This document shows, in pieces, positions 1-9,269 of a stretch of DNA of 17,919 nucleotides. How positions within the stretch are numbered: position 1 is the stretch's first letter; every line of letters begins with the position of its first letter. This DNA is from Rodentolepis nana (taxonomy: Eukaryota > Platyhelminthes > Cestoda > Cyclophyllidea > Hymenolepididae), in NCBI GenBank assembly GCA_900617975.1, contig UZAE01000817.1:1-17919 (forward strand), written 5' to 3'. The position numbers were made by a program, and so were the translations under genes. The notes below the pieces were generated by a model, which was not told the DNA's origin, did no database searches, and saw only the letters and a program-made list of their open reading frames with translations.

Positions 1-1197
1 CCACTCATTACTGCCACAGAGGTGATTCTCAAACCCCTCGAGAAGCCACACAACCAAGCATTACGACTCATTACTAGAGGGATAAAATCAACACCCATTG
101 ATGCAATGCTCCTAGTTACAGGAAGCACCACAATAGGTTCCCTTATCAAAGAAAAGGCCTTGATCCTGTATGAGAAGCTACTGCGCATTCCCATGGATAA
201 GTTCTTCAACACCTATGAGAATAGACCAAGACAACTGAAAACGCAATCTGGTCTAATGCAGAAAGCCATGGAACTGAAAAACACATTAGAAATCGATGAC
301 AAACCAAAAAGCCTCCCTCTAGCCATGAACCCATTAGCAGACACTGATGTAGTGTGTTACACCCAACTGCTCGACTTCTTCAGGAAATCAAACACCCCTC
401 CAGAGCAAATGCGCTCACTAGCACATGGGACAATCAATGTCAACTATCCTGCAGATCAATGGCTCCAAGTCTTCACTGATGGGTCATACACAGAAAACCA
501 AGCAAACGTTGGTGCAGGTGTCTACTCTGAACTCTTCTCTTTCTACGCAGCAGAGGGACACAATAGATCCGCTTTTGATGGAGAAATAGATACCATTAGG
601 ATAGCACTATGCCAATTATGTTGACTCGATACAAAATTCACCAAAGCAATAATTCTTTCGGACTCACAGTCAGTAATAAACTCAATTGGAAACAGAGAGC
701 CACCCAATACAGCTGAGATAAAGGAATGTAGAAAGCTCTATCAGCTGCTGAGAGAGAAAAACAAAACAGCGGTACACAATGGATTCCTGGTCACTGTAGC
801 ATTGAAGGTAATGAACTTGCTGACACACTTGCTAAGAAGGGGACAACGATTTTGCAATCCATGGACAGGCCGATGTCTTTCCACACAATGAAGGCATTAA
901 TCAGAAGAATTTCAGACCTCAAGGTGCAACGAACTTAAACCTCGAACAAAGGAGAAACAGTGGACAGTGGCACTCTCCCACATAGCCGACTGGCCAAGAA
1001 TCGAAGCCGTTGCTGAGTTTAGACCACGTTCCGGACACGATTGCTTAGCAAAACACCTTCACAGATTGGGAGTATACACTCAACCCACATGCCCTCTATG
1101 TAACCTAGAGGAGGAAATGGAGAAGACCCATCTGATTCGGTGTCCACCCCTAAAGACAACGACGGAAAGCCAGGGATACTGGGAAGCAAGAAGATAA
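1..1197 (+). pseudogene. LINE ORF2 remnant: RT end, RNase H, zinc knuckle
   Basis: The reading frame is open from the left edge to a TGA at 622-624. Its first part (about 22-440) resembles the region after the LINE reverse transcriptase palm. RNase H starts near 463 with FTDGS. The second acidic residue is in DGEID, the third in LSDSQS (about 655-672), and the fourth in NELADTLAK (about 810-835), so all four catalytic acids remain visible. They lie in different frames: besides the stop, a frameshift occurs near 774-780, just before WIPGHCS, and another between about 900 and 935, with a TAA at 936-938. The last frame (about 931-1197) reads FRPRSGHDCLAKHLHRL, then a knuckle C-x2-C-x9-H-x3-C (CPLC...H...C), and ends with YWEARR and TAA. 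This is the usual LINE C-terminus. No functional enzyme can be made. Confidence 0.87.
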
Positions 1198-1330
1198 CTA
1201 ATGAATTGCTATTAATTAACTGCTCTATATGTAGCCCCACCCCCTTGGGGTAAGGTGAAGTCAAATTTTAAGGGCTAATTATAAATATCATAAAGCCTGC
1301 CATTTGAAATAAACGTATAAATAAATATTT
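1198..1330 (+). repeat. LINE 3' UTR and tail, shared with the short elements in this window
   Basis: After the stop codon comes about 55 bp of unique sequence. From about 1257 the sequence reads GAAGTCAA, AAGGGCTAAT, then GCCTGCCATTTGA and ATAAA repeats. The same blocks in the same order end the short elements at 5296-5358 and, reversed, at 10245-10300. A common 3' end is how SINE-like elements recruit a LINE's enzyme; here the similarity is visible directly and the mobilisation is inferred. Confidence 0.85.
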
Positions 1331-1424
1331 TGCCAACAAAGTAATTAATTAGGGGATCATTTTGTACACCGCTAACACAAATAATCAATTATAGAATAAA
1401 CAAAATTGAGGGGTGTCAACTCAC

Positions 1425-1720
1425 TGAGCTTGGGGTTCCCCAATTCGAACGGAGCCATCAGCTCGACAGGCAATCGAGTCCCCGACTCCGGGTAGATTAG
1501 GTAAGAGGAGGCCAAAACATCCCACAAGAAAGGAGAAGTGAATAACAGTGAGGGCAGTATGGGCCGATCGCCGTTTTTGCGACATCCCAGGAGTTAGCAC
1601 AGCAATAGCTGGAGTCCCAGAATCCTCTGGATTATCTGTTATTGACTTCTGATTGATTGGAATAGTATAAGAAGTTGAATTAGAAGCGATACTTGGTGTT
1701 CGAAGCAATCGAAGGGTGAA
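1425..1720 (-). CDS. smo: smo exon 6: end of TM1, long loop, TM2, extracellular loop 1
   Basis: Bounded by TGTGTTGCTTTCAG and CA|GTGAGT; phase 0 in, phase 2 out. It encodes FTLRLL (end of TM1), about 46 polar residues rich in Ser, Thr and Pro, TM2 (ALTVIHFSFLVGCFGLLL), then CRADGSVRIGEPQA, a match to the Smo CRADGTMRLGEP signature. The following intron runs off the left edge and contains the LINE. No further exon is visible in 1-1424. Confidence 0.92.
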
Positions 1721-4700
1721 CTGAAAGCAACACATTACGTGTTAGTGGATTAAGATAACATTCTGGATCCATTCAATTTATCTGAACTACCTATTAATTA
1801 AAGTCGGGGAAAGTTGAAGTAGGTGATAACCCCAGTAACAGAGTAAACACTTATTGAGATATCACAACTTTAGCGTGAGCAAATTTTACCAACAAGTTAC
1901 ACATGTTTGAGTATAGGTTGGTTTCCATTGAATTATTTAAATTAGGAGACAAAAACATAGACTAAAAGTCAGACCATCAGACAACCTGTCACCATGTGAT
2001 GCACCAAATTTCAGTTTGCTGAGAAATTCGTGAATTTAAAACAAAGAATAAAGATGGGACGCTTCGAAATTAAACCACTTCGTAGACAGCCCATACAGCA
2101 CACACAATTGGCCCAGATATGTGGACGTCAGGAAGTCGGCTACGCGCATTCATAATAGAGACGTCTAAATTTTTGCTTATTTACTGAGAGGGAGGGAGGA
2201 AGGGAAGGAGAGAGGGAAAGGCAAAATGAGAAGGCAACAAATGTCAAAACTCAATTTTTCAACCTGAGCTTGAGGTTTGATAGAAACCATTATTTTACAA
2301 CTCCAGGCAATTGAATCGAAATCGTGTTTAATAAACCAAGAAAAGAATAAAATTTTAAAGCGCTTTAGGAAATAAAATGGTTCCAATTAAAATGCCGAGG
2401 TATTTATTCCCTCATCGCTCCTAAACCATTGGTATAGCCCATTTTGTGGCATTGTACGTGGTATTGGATTTAAGAAAATAAAAGCAACAATGTGTTATTG
2501 TCAACATATTTATTAAAAAAAGGTGAGTGATTTACTTTGGTATATAACTGCACAATAAATCGAGTAAATGGCGAGAATATTTACACAAAGAAGCAAAAAA
2601 CGTGACAACTTCCCCCGGATAGTTTCGTTAAAATATATCACACTGCCTAGCATATTTCTTTGCAAAGTATGGAAGGACAATTCGAAGAGTGAACTGAGAT
2701 TTCAACTTTGAACATATTCAAAGTACCGCATATAGGAGTAGACAGTAAGTTTTTAAAAGCGCTGTGTGCGTGTGACTGCAAGGAAAGAGGGATGGGGCCA
2801 AGCACGAAGGATTTCATAAATAGCAGGGAGGCAAGAGGCGCTGGAAGATGAATCAATTGTGGAATGCAAAGTTAAGGCGTTCAATTAGGGTTGTGTTATG
2901 CCAGTGTCTGATTAGGACTTCTTGCCATGGTAACAGTAAAGAACATATTCTGACATGGACATGAAACAATTGCTAACACTAGCTAAATAATATCTATTTC
3001 AAACTATTGCCGTATCACAGATCGCCGAAATAGTGAAGAACAAGATGAAGATGTCAATTACAAATACTCGAATAAAAGTAAAGACGTAAGATTTCAGAAT
3101 ACAAGACACTCGTTCTAAGTGATGTCTTGAAGTGCTAAAAGATGAGACAGTGTTGATAACTAAGCGCAAAAAGAGGAAATGAGGATAAAAAGAATAGTTT
3201 TTGGAGAACAAAAATTAAAAAAGGGGAGTACGAATAAACTGGGAGGGAGGAGAAGCAGCAATTTTCCCAAAAAAAGCAAAACATGTGTGCAAATTGTTAA
3301 AATTATTCTCCACTTAGATAGGCCCTCTCGATATAATCCGAAAAAAATGTGAATAAATAAATTGCACCACAGGCGTAAAAGAGAAAAGTGAGATAGATAA
3401 GTAGTGAATGATTCAAAACTGTCCAAACATGGGGATAAATGAGTCCGAGGAGAGGAGAAACGGCACCTAATTTGAATATTGAGAGTTCCGGTTCAGTCAA
3501 AAGTAGAAAGCCAAAATTGGCGGATATTGTTACCCCCTCCTCGGGATTCGCAAAGCGAAAAGTATGCCTATTTTACCACTAAAGAGAGTGCAATTAATAT
3601 TGGCACTGTTAAAAGCACTCCGAAGTTTTAAAGCGGTGAAATTCTAAATTTGAGAGGAACTCGGATTAGAAATTAACCTTCAGGATGTGGTCAAAACCGC
3701 AGCGGAACAGTCAAGTAAAGTAGTCTTAAAATAAATCGAGTCACTACAGCACCGCAATGAATAATGTCACAGAAGATACTAACAACTAAAGAACTTCCAA
3801 CTGAAAGATAACGCAGTTAATTGGATTAGGGTTGGAGAAAGAGCAATTCAAGTTTTTAATAAAAAGTGAATAAACGCACCAGGACGAAAAGATTGACGAG
3901 AATACCAGCGATGGCAGCTCCAAAAGTTAGACTTCTTGCCAGGGTATAGTGCTCTGGTAGATAGACAGGACTCCGACATGGAAATGCACAGGTCGAGATT
4001 CCCTTAATCCTAGTAGAATGATAAAAATGAGCTGCATTCAGTACACTCAGTGCAAAAATCTAAATCAAGCAAAAATACCAAGTAGAAAAGCAAGTATGGC
4101 TCATAGAAATATTTTACACTGAATTCTGCTAAAAACGATGACGCTAGTCCAAATTCTATACCACGAACGATTACTCAAGATAGCACATCTTCTGGTTATA
4201 TTACAGAACCCGCCTACACTACAAAAGCCAGAACACACATATTTATACTATACCAAAGACCTCGTCTAAATTTGAAAAGAAAACAATAACCAGATAGGAA
4301 ACGTGGATAATTTGCAATACATGAAGCAGCATAAAAGATAACAACTGAATAAGGATTGGCTCTACTTACCAATTTCGACTGTTCGTAGTGGATACGAGTG
4401 GCGCTTGACAGGTGGCTTTATTCGCATCGAATATCTTTGGACGTAGCTTATTCTAAAATAAAAATAAAAGTCAACAATTCAACAGCACTCATGCCGTAAT
4501 TAAATAACAGGCTCCTCAGTCCTATTAAAACTTATAATCTTTGAAAAGTTAACTTCTTTAATAACACTATTGGCAATAGTTCAGCTTGGGACCTTAGTCT
4601 AAATAGAATTGAATGTGTCAACAATTTGTTTTAATCCAAGCGAACCTGTCTGCAAATAGGGGCATAAATGTCACACTGAAGGAATTTAGGCACAACATCT

Positions 4701-7700
4701 CCGAGGAGACTCCGTCCTCCAATTCCACTGCCAGAGAATAGTAGAGGACAAGCCTTGCGAACGGCCAAACACATTCCCCTTTCTGGAAGAACCACTTGAG
4801 TAAACTCAGCGTCAGAAGAAGTCGGTGATCGCAACGCTGCCAAGGAAGAGGAAGACACTGTTGCCGTCGGTGACTCAATAGGTTGGCATTCAGGAACATA
4901 GACCGTACAGAGGAAGATCTAAGAAAGTCATGAATTGAATAAAAGGGAAAGAAAATCTTAACTGCAATCATGTGAATTAAACTGTAGGTAACCTTTAATT
5001 CATTTCTAAATGCATTCATTAATGAGGTGTGGGGTGTGCGATAGACTTACCTCCACGTGGTGCACCCTGGGTAACGTATAATCATACGGCAAAAAAGTCT
5101 ATAAACTGGCAGTTGACTTCTGACTTCAAACTACCATCACCCCCACTGTATGTCGTATTCGACTACTTTCACAGTACTTACCTCACCTTTATTCTACCTT
5201 TTCTATCTTCGTCTTTGAAACACTCTTCTGTTCCCTCCCCCCCCCCTCTCTACTTTTTTTCCACTTTGATGTTCCTCCTCCTTTCCGTGAAGCCCGAAGT
5301 CAACTAAAGGGCTAATGATAACTGTCAAAACGCCTGCCATTTGATATAAATAAATAAATTACGGAAGTGTTGAGAGGAAAACAAAATGCTTCAATTTGAA
5401 ATGAGCATGATCTGCTAATTAAGTGGAAAGAGAATTTTTAAACTATAACTATAACAGCATTAATTAGCTCATTCAACGATCTCCAATTTACTTACACAAA
5501 CGATAGGCGGTGTTATTATGGTCACAAATGCCCCAATATCTCATGAGTTCATTTATTTAGTGATTATATTTGCGATGAATGAAAATTTTCCTGACAGCTC
5601 TAATCACTTCGCATTACTGGAAGCTGCTCTTCGTTTGGATTCTAATTATTGTACAGATAATTCAATCTTGGAACACCTTACAAGTCAACAACAATACACC
5701 AGTTTTAGACCATTCACTTGGTCAGCACTTTTAAATAGATCAGTATATTTGTCTTAAAAATTTGCCTAGTGCTTTTATTAAAAAAGTAATCCGCTTATAT
5801 AAGTTTAAAAAATTCACTTTTGAAACTGCCGAAAATCACTCACAAACACACAAACACACAATTCAATCTACCGCAGAGCAGAACCGACGACGCCTGTCTG
5901 TGGGGGTAACGATGACGGAAATACCGCGTACCTCAAAATTTATCAAGTTATTTTTTGGCACACTCATGCACACAAACACACACACACACACAGGACGAAT
6001 TGCTCCAGTGACTGGCAAGTCCAGTTTCATGCAAGAAGACTGCTCAAAACGTTGACTTACCACAGGGGATATTATCTAAACTAAAAAAGGCCACGAAAAT
6101 TCTAACATAAATTAAACTTTATTGAAGAGAGATAGATTCCGATTTCACCGGAAGGAAGTTTTCACCACACCTCTTAGACAAGGCATTGCACCATGTTAAT
6201 CAGCAAGTTTGGTCATTACAATGAACATTGAATCGTCAAACGTGATCGTTTACCCTCTTAACAAAGGCATTGACTTCACTAGTTCACACCAAGATGTTAG
6301 AACAATTCGATCAAATAAATTATCACACAAAAGACAATAGGGGTTTGTGAATGAAGAGAAGGTAAGTTTATACCTTCAACCGCTTCAAAGCCCGTGTTAA
6401 AATGTTGTTAAATCCCAAGTGTAGAGTAATTAAATTAGCTTCAAAGAATCGTAACATCAGAGTATAACACAAATCCAAATCCTTTCTCAATAGCCTTCAA
6501 CTTGAAGTTCTATTGGGAAATTTTTATTGCCTAGGATTGAAATGGTCAAAGGTAATATTCCTTTCAATCCAGTAAGTGAAATAGTGAAATAAATAGATCC
6601 ATCCTGCCCTAGATTCAGACTTAAATTTGACATTTTTTATTAAATGGGCATACTTATAAAAGGATGAGCAAGCTAGATTATTATCATTATTATTATTATT
6701 AATCAAAAAAATGCTTTAAACAAGGGGATTGATCATAATCCTTATGCGAAAATAGGAGCAATAAAGAAATGGAGAGGAATGCCAGAAGATGCAAAAAATC
6801 GTTTGCTTTAAAAAAGGAAAATATCAAGGATTGGCCAATTTTTTCACTAGTACTGAGATTAAGGCCACAGTTAAATCATAGGCGAGAGTAGATCAACACG
6901 ATCAGACCCATACGTTTAAACTGATCAAAATAGGCAGTGCAGCTATTGAGACAAAAAATAATTCTACAACATTTAAAAGCTCAGTTAAAATATCCTGGAG
7001 GACGAAAGTTATGAAACTTATTATTAGTGATCATAAAATGTCTGTATCAGAACATAAAATTAAGTCGAGTTGAATCATTCCTTCTTAAAAAAACCTACTT
7101 TCAAAGAAGGCTAGTGGATGATGAAATTTGGTTGTGTTTGTAGAATAAAAACATTAATTGTGCTATAATTATAGACAGGATTTATATGAAAAGAAGTAGA
7201 TCAAAATTAAACGAAATTGAGAGTCTTTCACACTACCAAAAGCAATACCTAACTTGTGTCATTGCTATATGCAAGAGTTATTAAAGTAGCATTGGAAGTC
7301 ATTATTGAAGAACCAAAAAATTCCAGTACACAAATACTCACCAAAAAAGAAGAAGGAAATTTAATCTTCCACTTTCGAGGGAAGGACAGATTTAATCAAG
7401 TGAGCCTACTACGACGCTCAGAGGATAGACCAAAATGAAGAGCATTCAAGTTCGAGGAGGGGACCACGTTAGAATTAAAAACGTTCCTTTACTTGACAAA
7501 CAATGAAAGAGGGAGACCAACCAGGAAAAATTGAGTGGTTGGCTGGATGGCTGAATACTCGGACACACGTGTGCATGTGAAAGTGCAACACACACACACA
7601 ACACAACACACTGCCTCTGCGCACGCATGCTACTGATGCGTCAGGGAAGGAAAAATGTCAAAAGTAAAGCTCCACACAGTGTATACAGCTGTTGATGTAC

Positions 7701-9269
7701 CTATCCATTACAAGCGTCACAGAATGGAGAAAAAGACTCCATTTCCTCTCTCCCCCCACCCCTTATAGTTAAACGTATCCAATTTGCTTATGGGTCGTCT
7801 TTATAAACCATGGTTACAGGGTAATTTCTCGATTAACCGTCTTCTCTCGCCAAGGGAAATTACATTTCGATTAATCTCGACCAGTTCTGTTTTTTTAACA
7901 ATTTTGATACAAACACAAATTCAATTACATTAATGAAAAGGACGAAATGCATACCTTCTCGTGTCTCATTTTTTTATAAATTACTCAAATTAATAATGCA
8001 ATGTAAGGCCGCAAATGAGCTCATAGAAGTTGAATGAGTAGATGGACAAATCAGACTAAGTACGTCAAATCATTTCTATTGGTTTAGTTATGATTATAAA
8101 GCGCGATGCCTATAAAAAAGAAAGCACTGGCCCATAGCTATAAAGTTGCAATGACTAAGTCCAGGGTAAATTGTTACATCAACAGTAATCGCAAAGGGGG
8201 AAGAGGATACTGAAAGAAGCAAGCTCAAATAAGAGACAACATGGGGAAGCATACACACCACAATAGTACTGGTGTATTTCCTGGTAATTGGAAAATAGTT
8301 TGGAAAGAAATGCAACTATGACTATTATTCCACCCGACTTTAAAGGAGAATTAAAGGGAACCCAAATGACTACTAAGAATATTAAAACAGAAATCGAATA
8401 TGAGAATGCGTCAGTGACCTGAAGGACCGATAGTGAATGACAAATCACACGTGTTTGGCAATTAACAATTGATGTAGGAAAGAAAAGTAGTATAATTAAA
8501 ATAAACTGGAAGCAAAATTAAAAAGTTTGGGCTGCAAATGAAAAAAAACCTTAAATCTAAAAAGTAATAAAAAAACCCATTTATGAAAACCGTTCTTTTT
8601 ATTAAACATTAGTATAGAAAGTAAAAAAACCTTTTCATTTATAAAAACATAAGCTAAAATAATAGGTACCTAAATAAAAGAACTAAAAGTTCCATCCTTA
8701 ATAAATGAACATAATGCTAAAAGGTATACGTGTTAACTGTACGATACACAGAATGAATAGCCTATGTGAAATTCAAAAAAATATAATTGAAAAATAGCGT
8801 ATGTCTTAATGAAAACTGATTACCATTTCAAGTTTCGTAAAATTTAGGTAACGACAAGAGAAAAAACATGAACTGATAAAAATCACTAACTTGTAACTTG
8901 TCCCAGCACATAGGTATGGCTTTAAGTGTTGCCCATGTTTGCAGATCGAAATGTGCAACATCGTCTATTATCGGCCCATCTGATGTATATTCATAGGGTA
9001 ATGGAGTTCCCAGACAACTTTGACGAAGTTGTGAGTCTATGATCTTGCATCGTCCAGGTAGAGTAACTGTACAATTATCACTAAAAGGTAGCATATGTAT
9101 CAAATATAATTGCAATAACACTGAAGATTAAAATTTTAAGATAATTCAAAATAACAGGAGTAGTAAAAAATATAATAATATTTACTTACTGATTATTAAA
9201 CCATTTGTTTGCATCAAGAGCGAAGACGTCCACAAAAAAAACTGACATTAATAATTGCCAAGTAATCAT
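1425..9269 (-). CDS. smo: smoothened, 5' six exons (350 residues; gene continues beyond the left edge)
   Basis: Smoothened is the frizzled-class seven-pass receptor that transduces Hedgehog signals at the plasma membrane or cilium. The join, read on the minus strand, is 9269-9190, 9080-8891, 4918-4646, 4452-4370, 4009-3880, 1720-1425. All junctions are GT-AG, all phases match, and there are no stops. Residues 1-17 form a signal peptide. Residues 30-201 form the cysteine-rich domain and its linker (SCLGTPLPYEYTS, MCWDKLQ then IFLCTVYVPEC, LPERGMCLAVRKAC, FLQCD). Residues 212-220 (GISTCAFPC) match the Smo juxtamembrane GIEGCGVQC-type motif. TM1 is about 235-256 and TM2 about 305-327. CRADGSVRIGEP (337-348) is the signature of extracellular loop 1. 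TM3-7 and the C-tail are missing because of the window edge. Serine/threonine-rich insertions lie at residues 102-131 and 259-304. Start ATG 9269 has an in-frame TAG four codons upstream. Confidence 0.94.
1721..3879 (-). other. smo: smo intron 5
   Basis: A 2159-bp AT-rich intron between GTGCGT and TTTCAG. Short open frames on the minus strand show no domain and have low-complexity products. The only distinct feature is a purine tract at 2186-2221. I see no gene in it. Confidence 0.8.
2186..2221 (+). repeat. polypurine tract (GGGA/GGAA-rich)
   Basis: Thirty-six consecutive purines (GAGAGGGAGGGAGGAAGGGA and onward). In the smo transcript it reads as a long pyrimidine run, about 450 bp past the acceptor of exon 6, so it is not that exon's own tract. 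Confidence 0.85.
3880..4009 (-). CDS. smo: smo exon 5: juxtamembrane loop and TM1
   Basis: Bounded by CATTCTACTAG and CTG|GTGCGT; phase 2 in, phase 0 out. WIKGISTCAFPCRSPVYLPE gives the two juxtamembrane cysteines (216, 220) and the acidic -EH- step before TM1. TM1 starts at LTFGAAIAGILVNLFVL and is completed by the first residues of exon 6. Confidence 0.92.
4010..4369 (-). other. smo: smo intron 4
   Basis: A 360-bp GT-AG intron; AT-rich, no repeat or gene seen. Confidence 0.8.
4370..4452 (-). CDS. smo: smo exon 4: linker after the cysteine-rich domain
   Basis: This 83-bp exon is bounded by TATTTTAG and TTG|GTAAGT. It encodes NKLRPKIFDANKATCQAPLV and seven more residues, matching the KFNATGHCLQPLVRT block of Smo. 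Phase 0 in, phase 2 out; the split codon makes Trp209. It is separated from exon 3 by a 193-bp intron. Confidence 0.92.
4646..4918 (-). CDS. smo: smo exon 3: C-terminal half of the cysteine-rich domain
   Basis: The acceptor is GACTTTCTTAG and the donor is CAG|GTTCGC (a weak donor); phase 0 in and out, 91 codons. It continues helix CWDKLQ with IFLCTVYVPEC, then a serine-rich insertion (102-131), LPERGMCLAVRKAC, a short glycine-rich stretch, and PKFLQCDIYAPIC. Without the insertion it aligns with the VTLPSQELCRVTRKPC...FLQCD region of insect Smo. The frame runs on to a TAA 15 bp past the chosen donor, so the splice is needed. Confidence 0.9.
5031..5102 (+). ncRNA. HDV-like self-cleaving ribozyme (copy A), all core elements present
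   Basis: It folds as a nested double pseudoknot. P1: GGGGTGT (5031-5037) with GCACCCT (5062-5068), 7 bp, with G5031.U5068 at the predicted cleavage site. P2: ATAGACTT (5041-5048) with AAGTCTAT (5095-5102). P3: ACC (5049-5051) with GGT (5059-5061). L3: TCCACGT, whose CC can form P1.1 with the GG after P1. J1.1/4: GGGTAA. P4: CGTAT/ATACG around AATC. J4/2: GC then AAAA, with the catalytic cytosine at 5090. Order, lengths and key bases agree with the hepatitis-delta ribozyme family known from 5' ends of R2, RTE and L1Tc retrotransposons. Predicted role: to cut the co-transcript exactly at the element's 5' end. Activity is inferred. Confidence 0.85.
5031..5358 (+). mobile_element. short non-autonomous retroposon, copy A (ribozyme head, LINE-like tail)
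   Basis: A 328-bp element with three parts: a 5' head (5031-5102) that folds as a delta-like ribozyme, a pyrimidine-rich middle (about 5105-5290, with a C/T run near 5228-5270) without coding capacity, and a 3' tail from 5296 matching the LINE 3' end at 1257-1330, finished by ATAAATAAATAAA. Flanks 5019-5030 and 5359-5370 match at 9 of 12 positions and may be an old target-site duplication. No A/B-box pol III promoter is obvious, so this is not a classical tRNA-derived SINE. Confidence 0.85.
5839..5992 (+). repeat. CA-rich microsatellites
   Basis: Two imperfect CA/CAAA runs, about 5839-5861 and 5971-5992, separated by 110 bp of ordinary sequence. Confidence 0.85.
6677..6702 (+). repeat. ATT trinucleotide repeat
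   Basis: An imperfect (ATT)n run interrupted once by ATC. Confidence 0.85.
7585..7611 (+). repeat. CA microsatellite
   Basis: CA repeats with two CAA interruptions, in smo intron 2. Confidence 0.85.
8891..9080 (-). CDS. smo: smo exon 2: N-terminal half of the cysteine-rich domain
   Basis: The acceptor is CTACCTTTTAG with a strong pyrimidine run and the donor is CAA|GTTAGT; phase 2 in, phase 0 out. It encodes residues 27-90, including cysteines 30, 38, 49 and 85, the SCLGTPLPYEYTS stretch conserved in Smo frizzled domains, and KAIPMCWDKLQ, matching the family's NVPKCWAVIQ-type helix. Confidence 0.93.
9190..9269 (-). CDS. smo: smo exon 1: start codon and signal peptide
   Basis: It encodes MITWQLLMSVFFVDVFALDA and six more residues, a hydrophobic secretion signal probably cut after residue 17. 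The donor is CA|GTAAGTAA, leaving phase 2. An in-frame TAG lies four codons before the ATG. A CTTTAG just upstream could instead be an acceptor for a 5' UTR exon, so transcription may start further right. Intron 1 is 109 bp. Confidence 0.85.

Larger units (their letters stand above)
1..1330 (+). mobile_element. 3' portion of a LINE (I/Nimb-like non-LTR retrotransposon), degenerate
   Basis: The window opens inside a non-LTR retrotransposon. In order one reads the end of the reverse transcriptase (thumb-like region), an RNase H domain, a C-terminal CCHC zinc knuckle, a short 3' UTR and a TAAATAAATA-type tail ending near 1330. RNase H followed by a knuckle and an A-rich or TAAA tail is typical of I-superfamily LINEs; the exact clade is my inference. 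The copy is dead (see the ORF entry). It lies antisense inside the intron after exon 6 of smoothened. Its 5' end and 5' target-site duplication are outside the window. Confidence 0.88.
4919..8890 (-). other. smo: smo intron 2 (3972 bp, with a retroposon insertion)
   Basis: The intron splits the cysteine-rich domain between Gln90 and Ile91. It contains the ribozyme-bearing element at 5031-5358 in antisense, CA repeats near 5839-5992 and 7585-7611, and an ATT repeat at 6677-6702. A 79-residue ATG frame at 5518-5757 (+) has no recognisable domain and is not called a gene. The remainder is AT-rich and featureless. Confidence 0.8.

Noticed and set aside
1019..1264. Minus-strand frame over the LINE C-terminus
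   Set aside because: Shadow of the zinc-knuckle region on the + strand.
3160..3500. Hydrophobic minus-strand frames in smo intron 5
   Set aside because: They start from A/purine-rich + strand sequence, giving Phe/Leu-rich products, and cannot be joined in phase with exons 5 and 6, which already splice together.
5054..5067. E-box CACGTG and overlapping palindromes CCACGTGG and GGTGCACC as transcription-factor sites
   Set aside because: These bases are fully accounted for by P3, L3 and P1' of the ribozyme.
5041..5075. U1 snRNA-like 5' end (ACTTACCT followed by a GTGGT...GGG stretch)
   Set aside because: Similarity stops after eight bases; the stem-loop order fits a delta-like ribozyme and not U1.
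5518..5757. 79-codon ATG frame inside smo intron 2
   Set aside because: No recognised domain, no splice or polyadenylation support; within chance for several kb of sequence.
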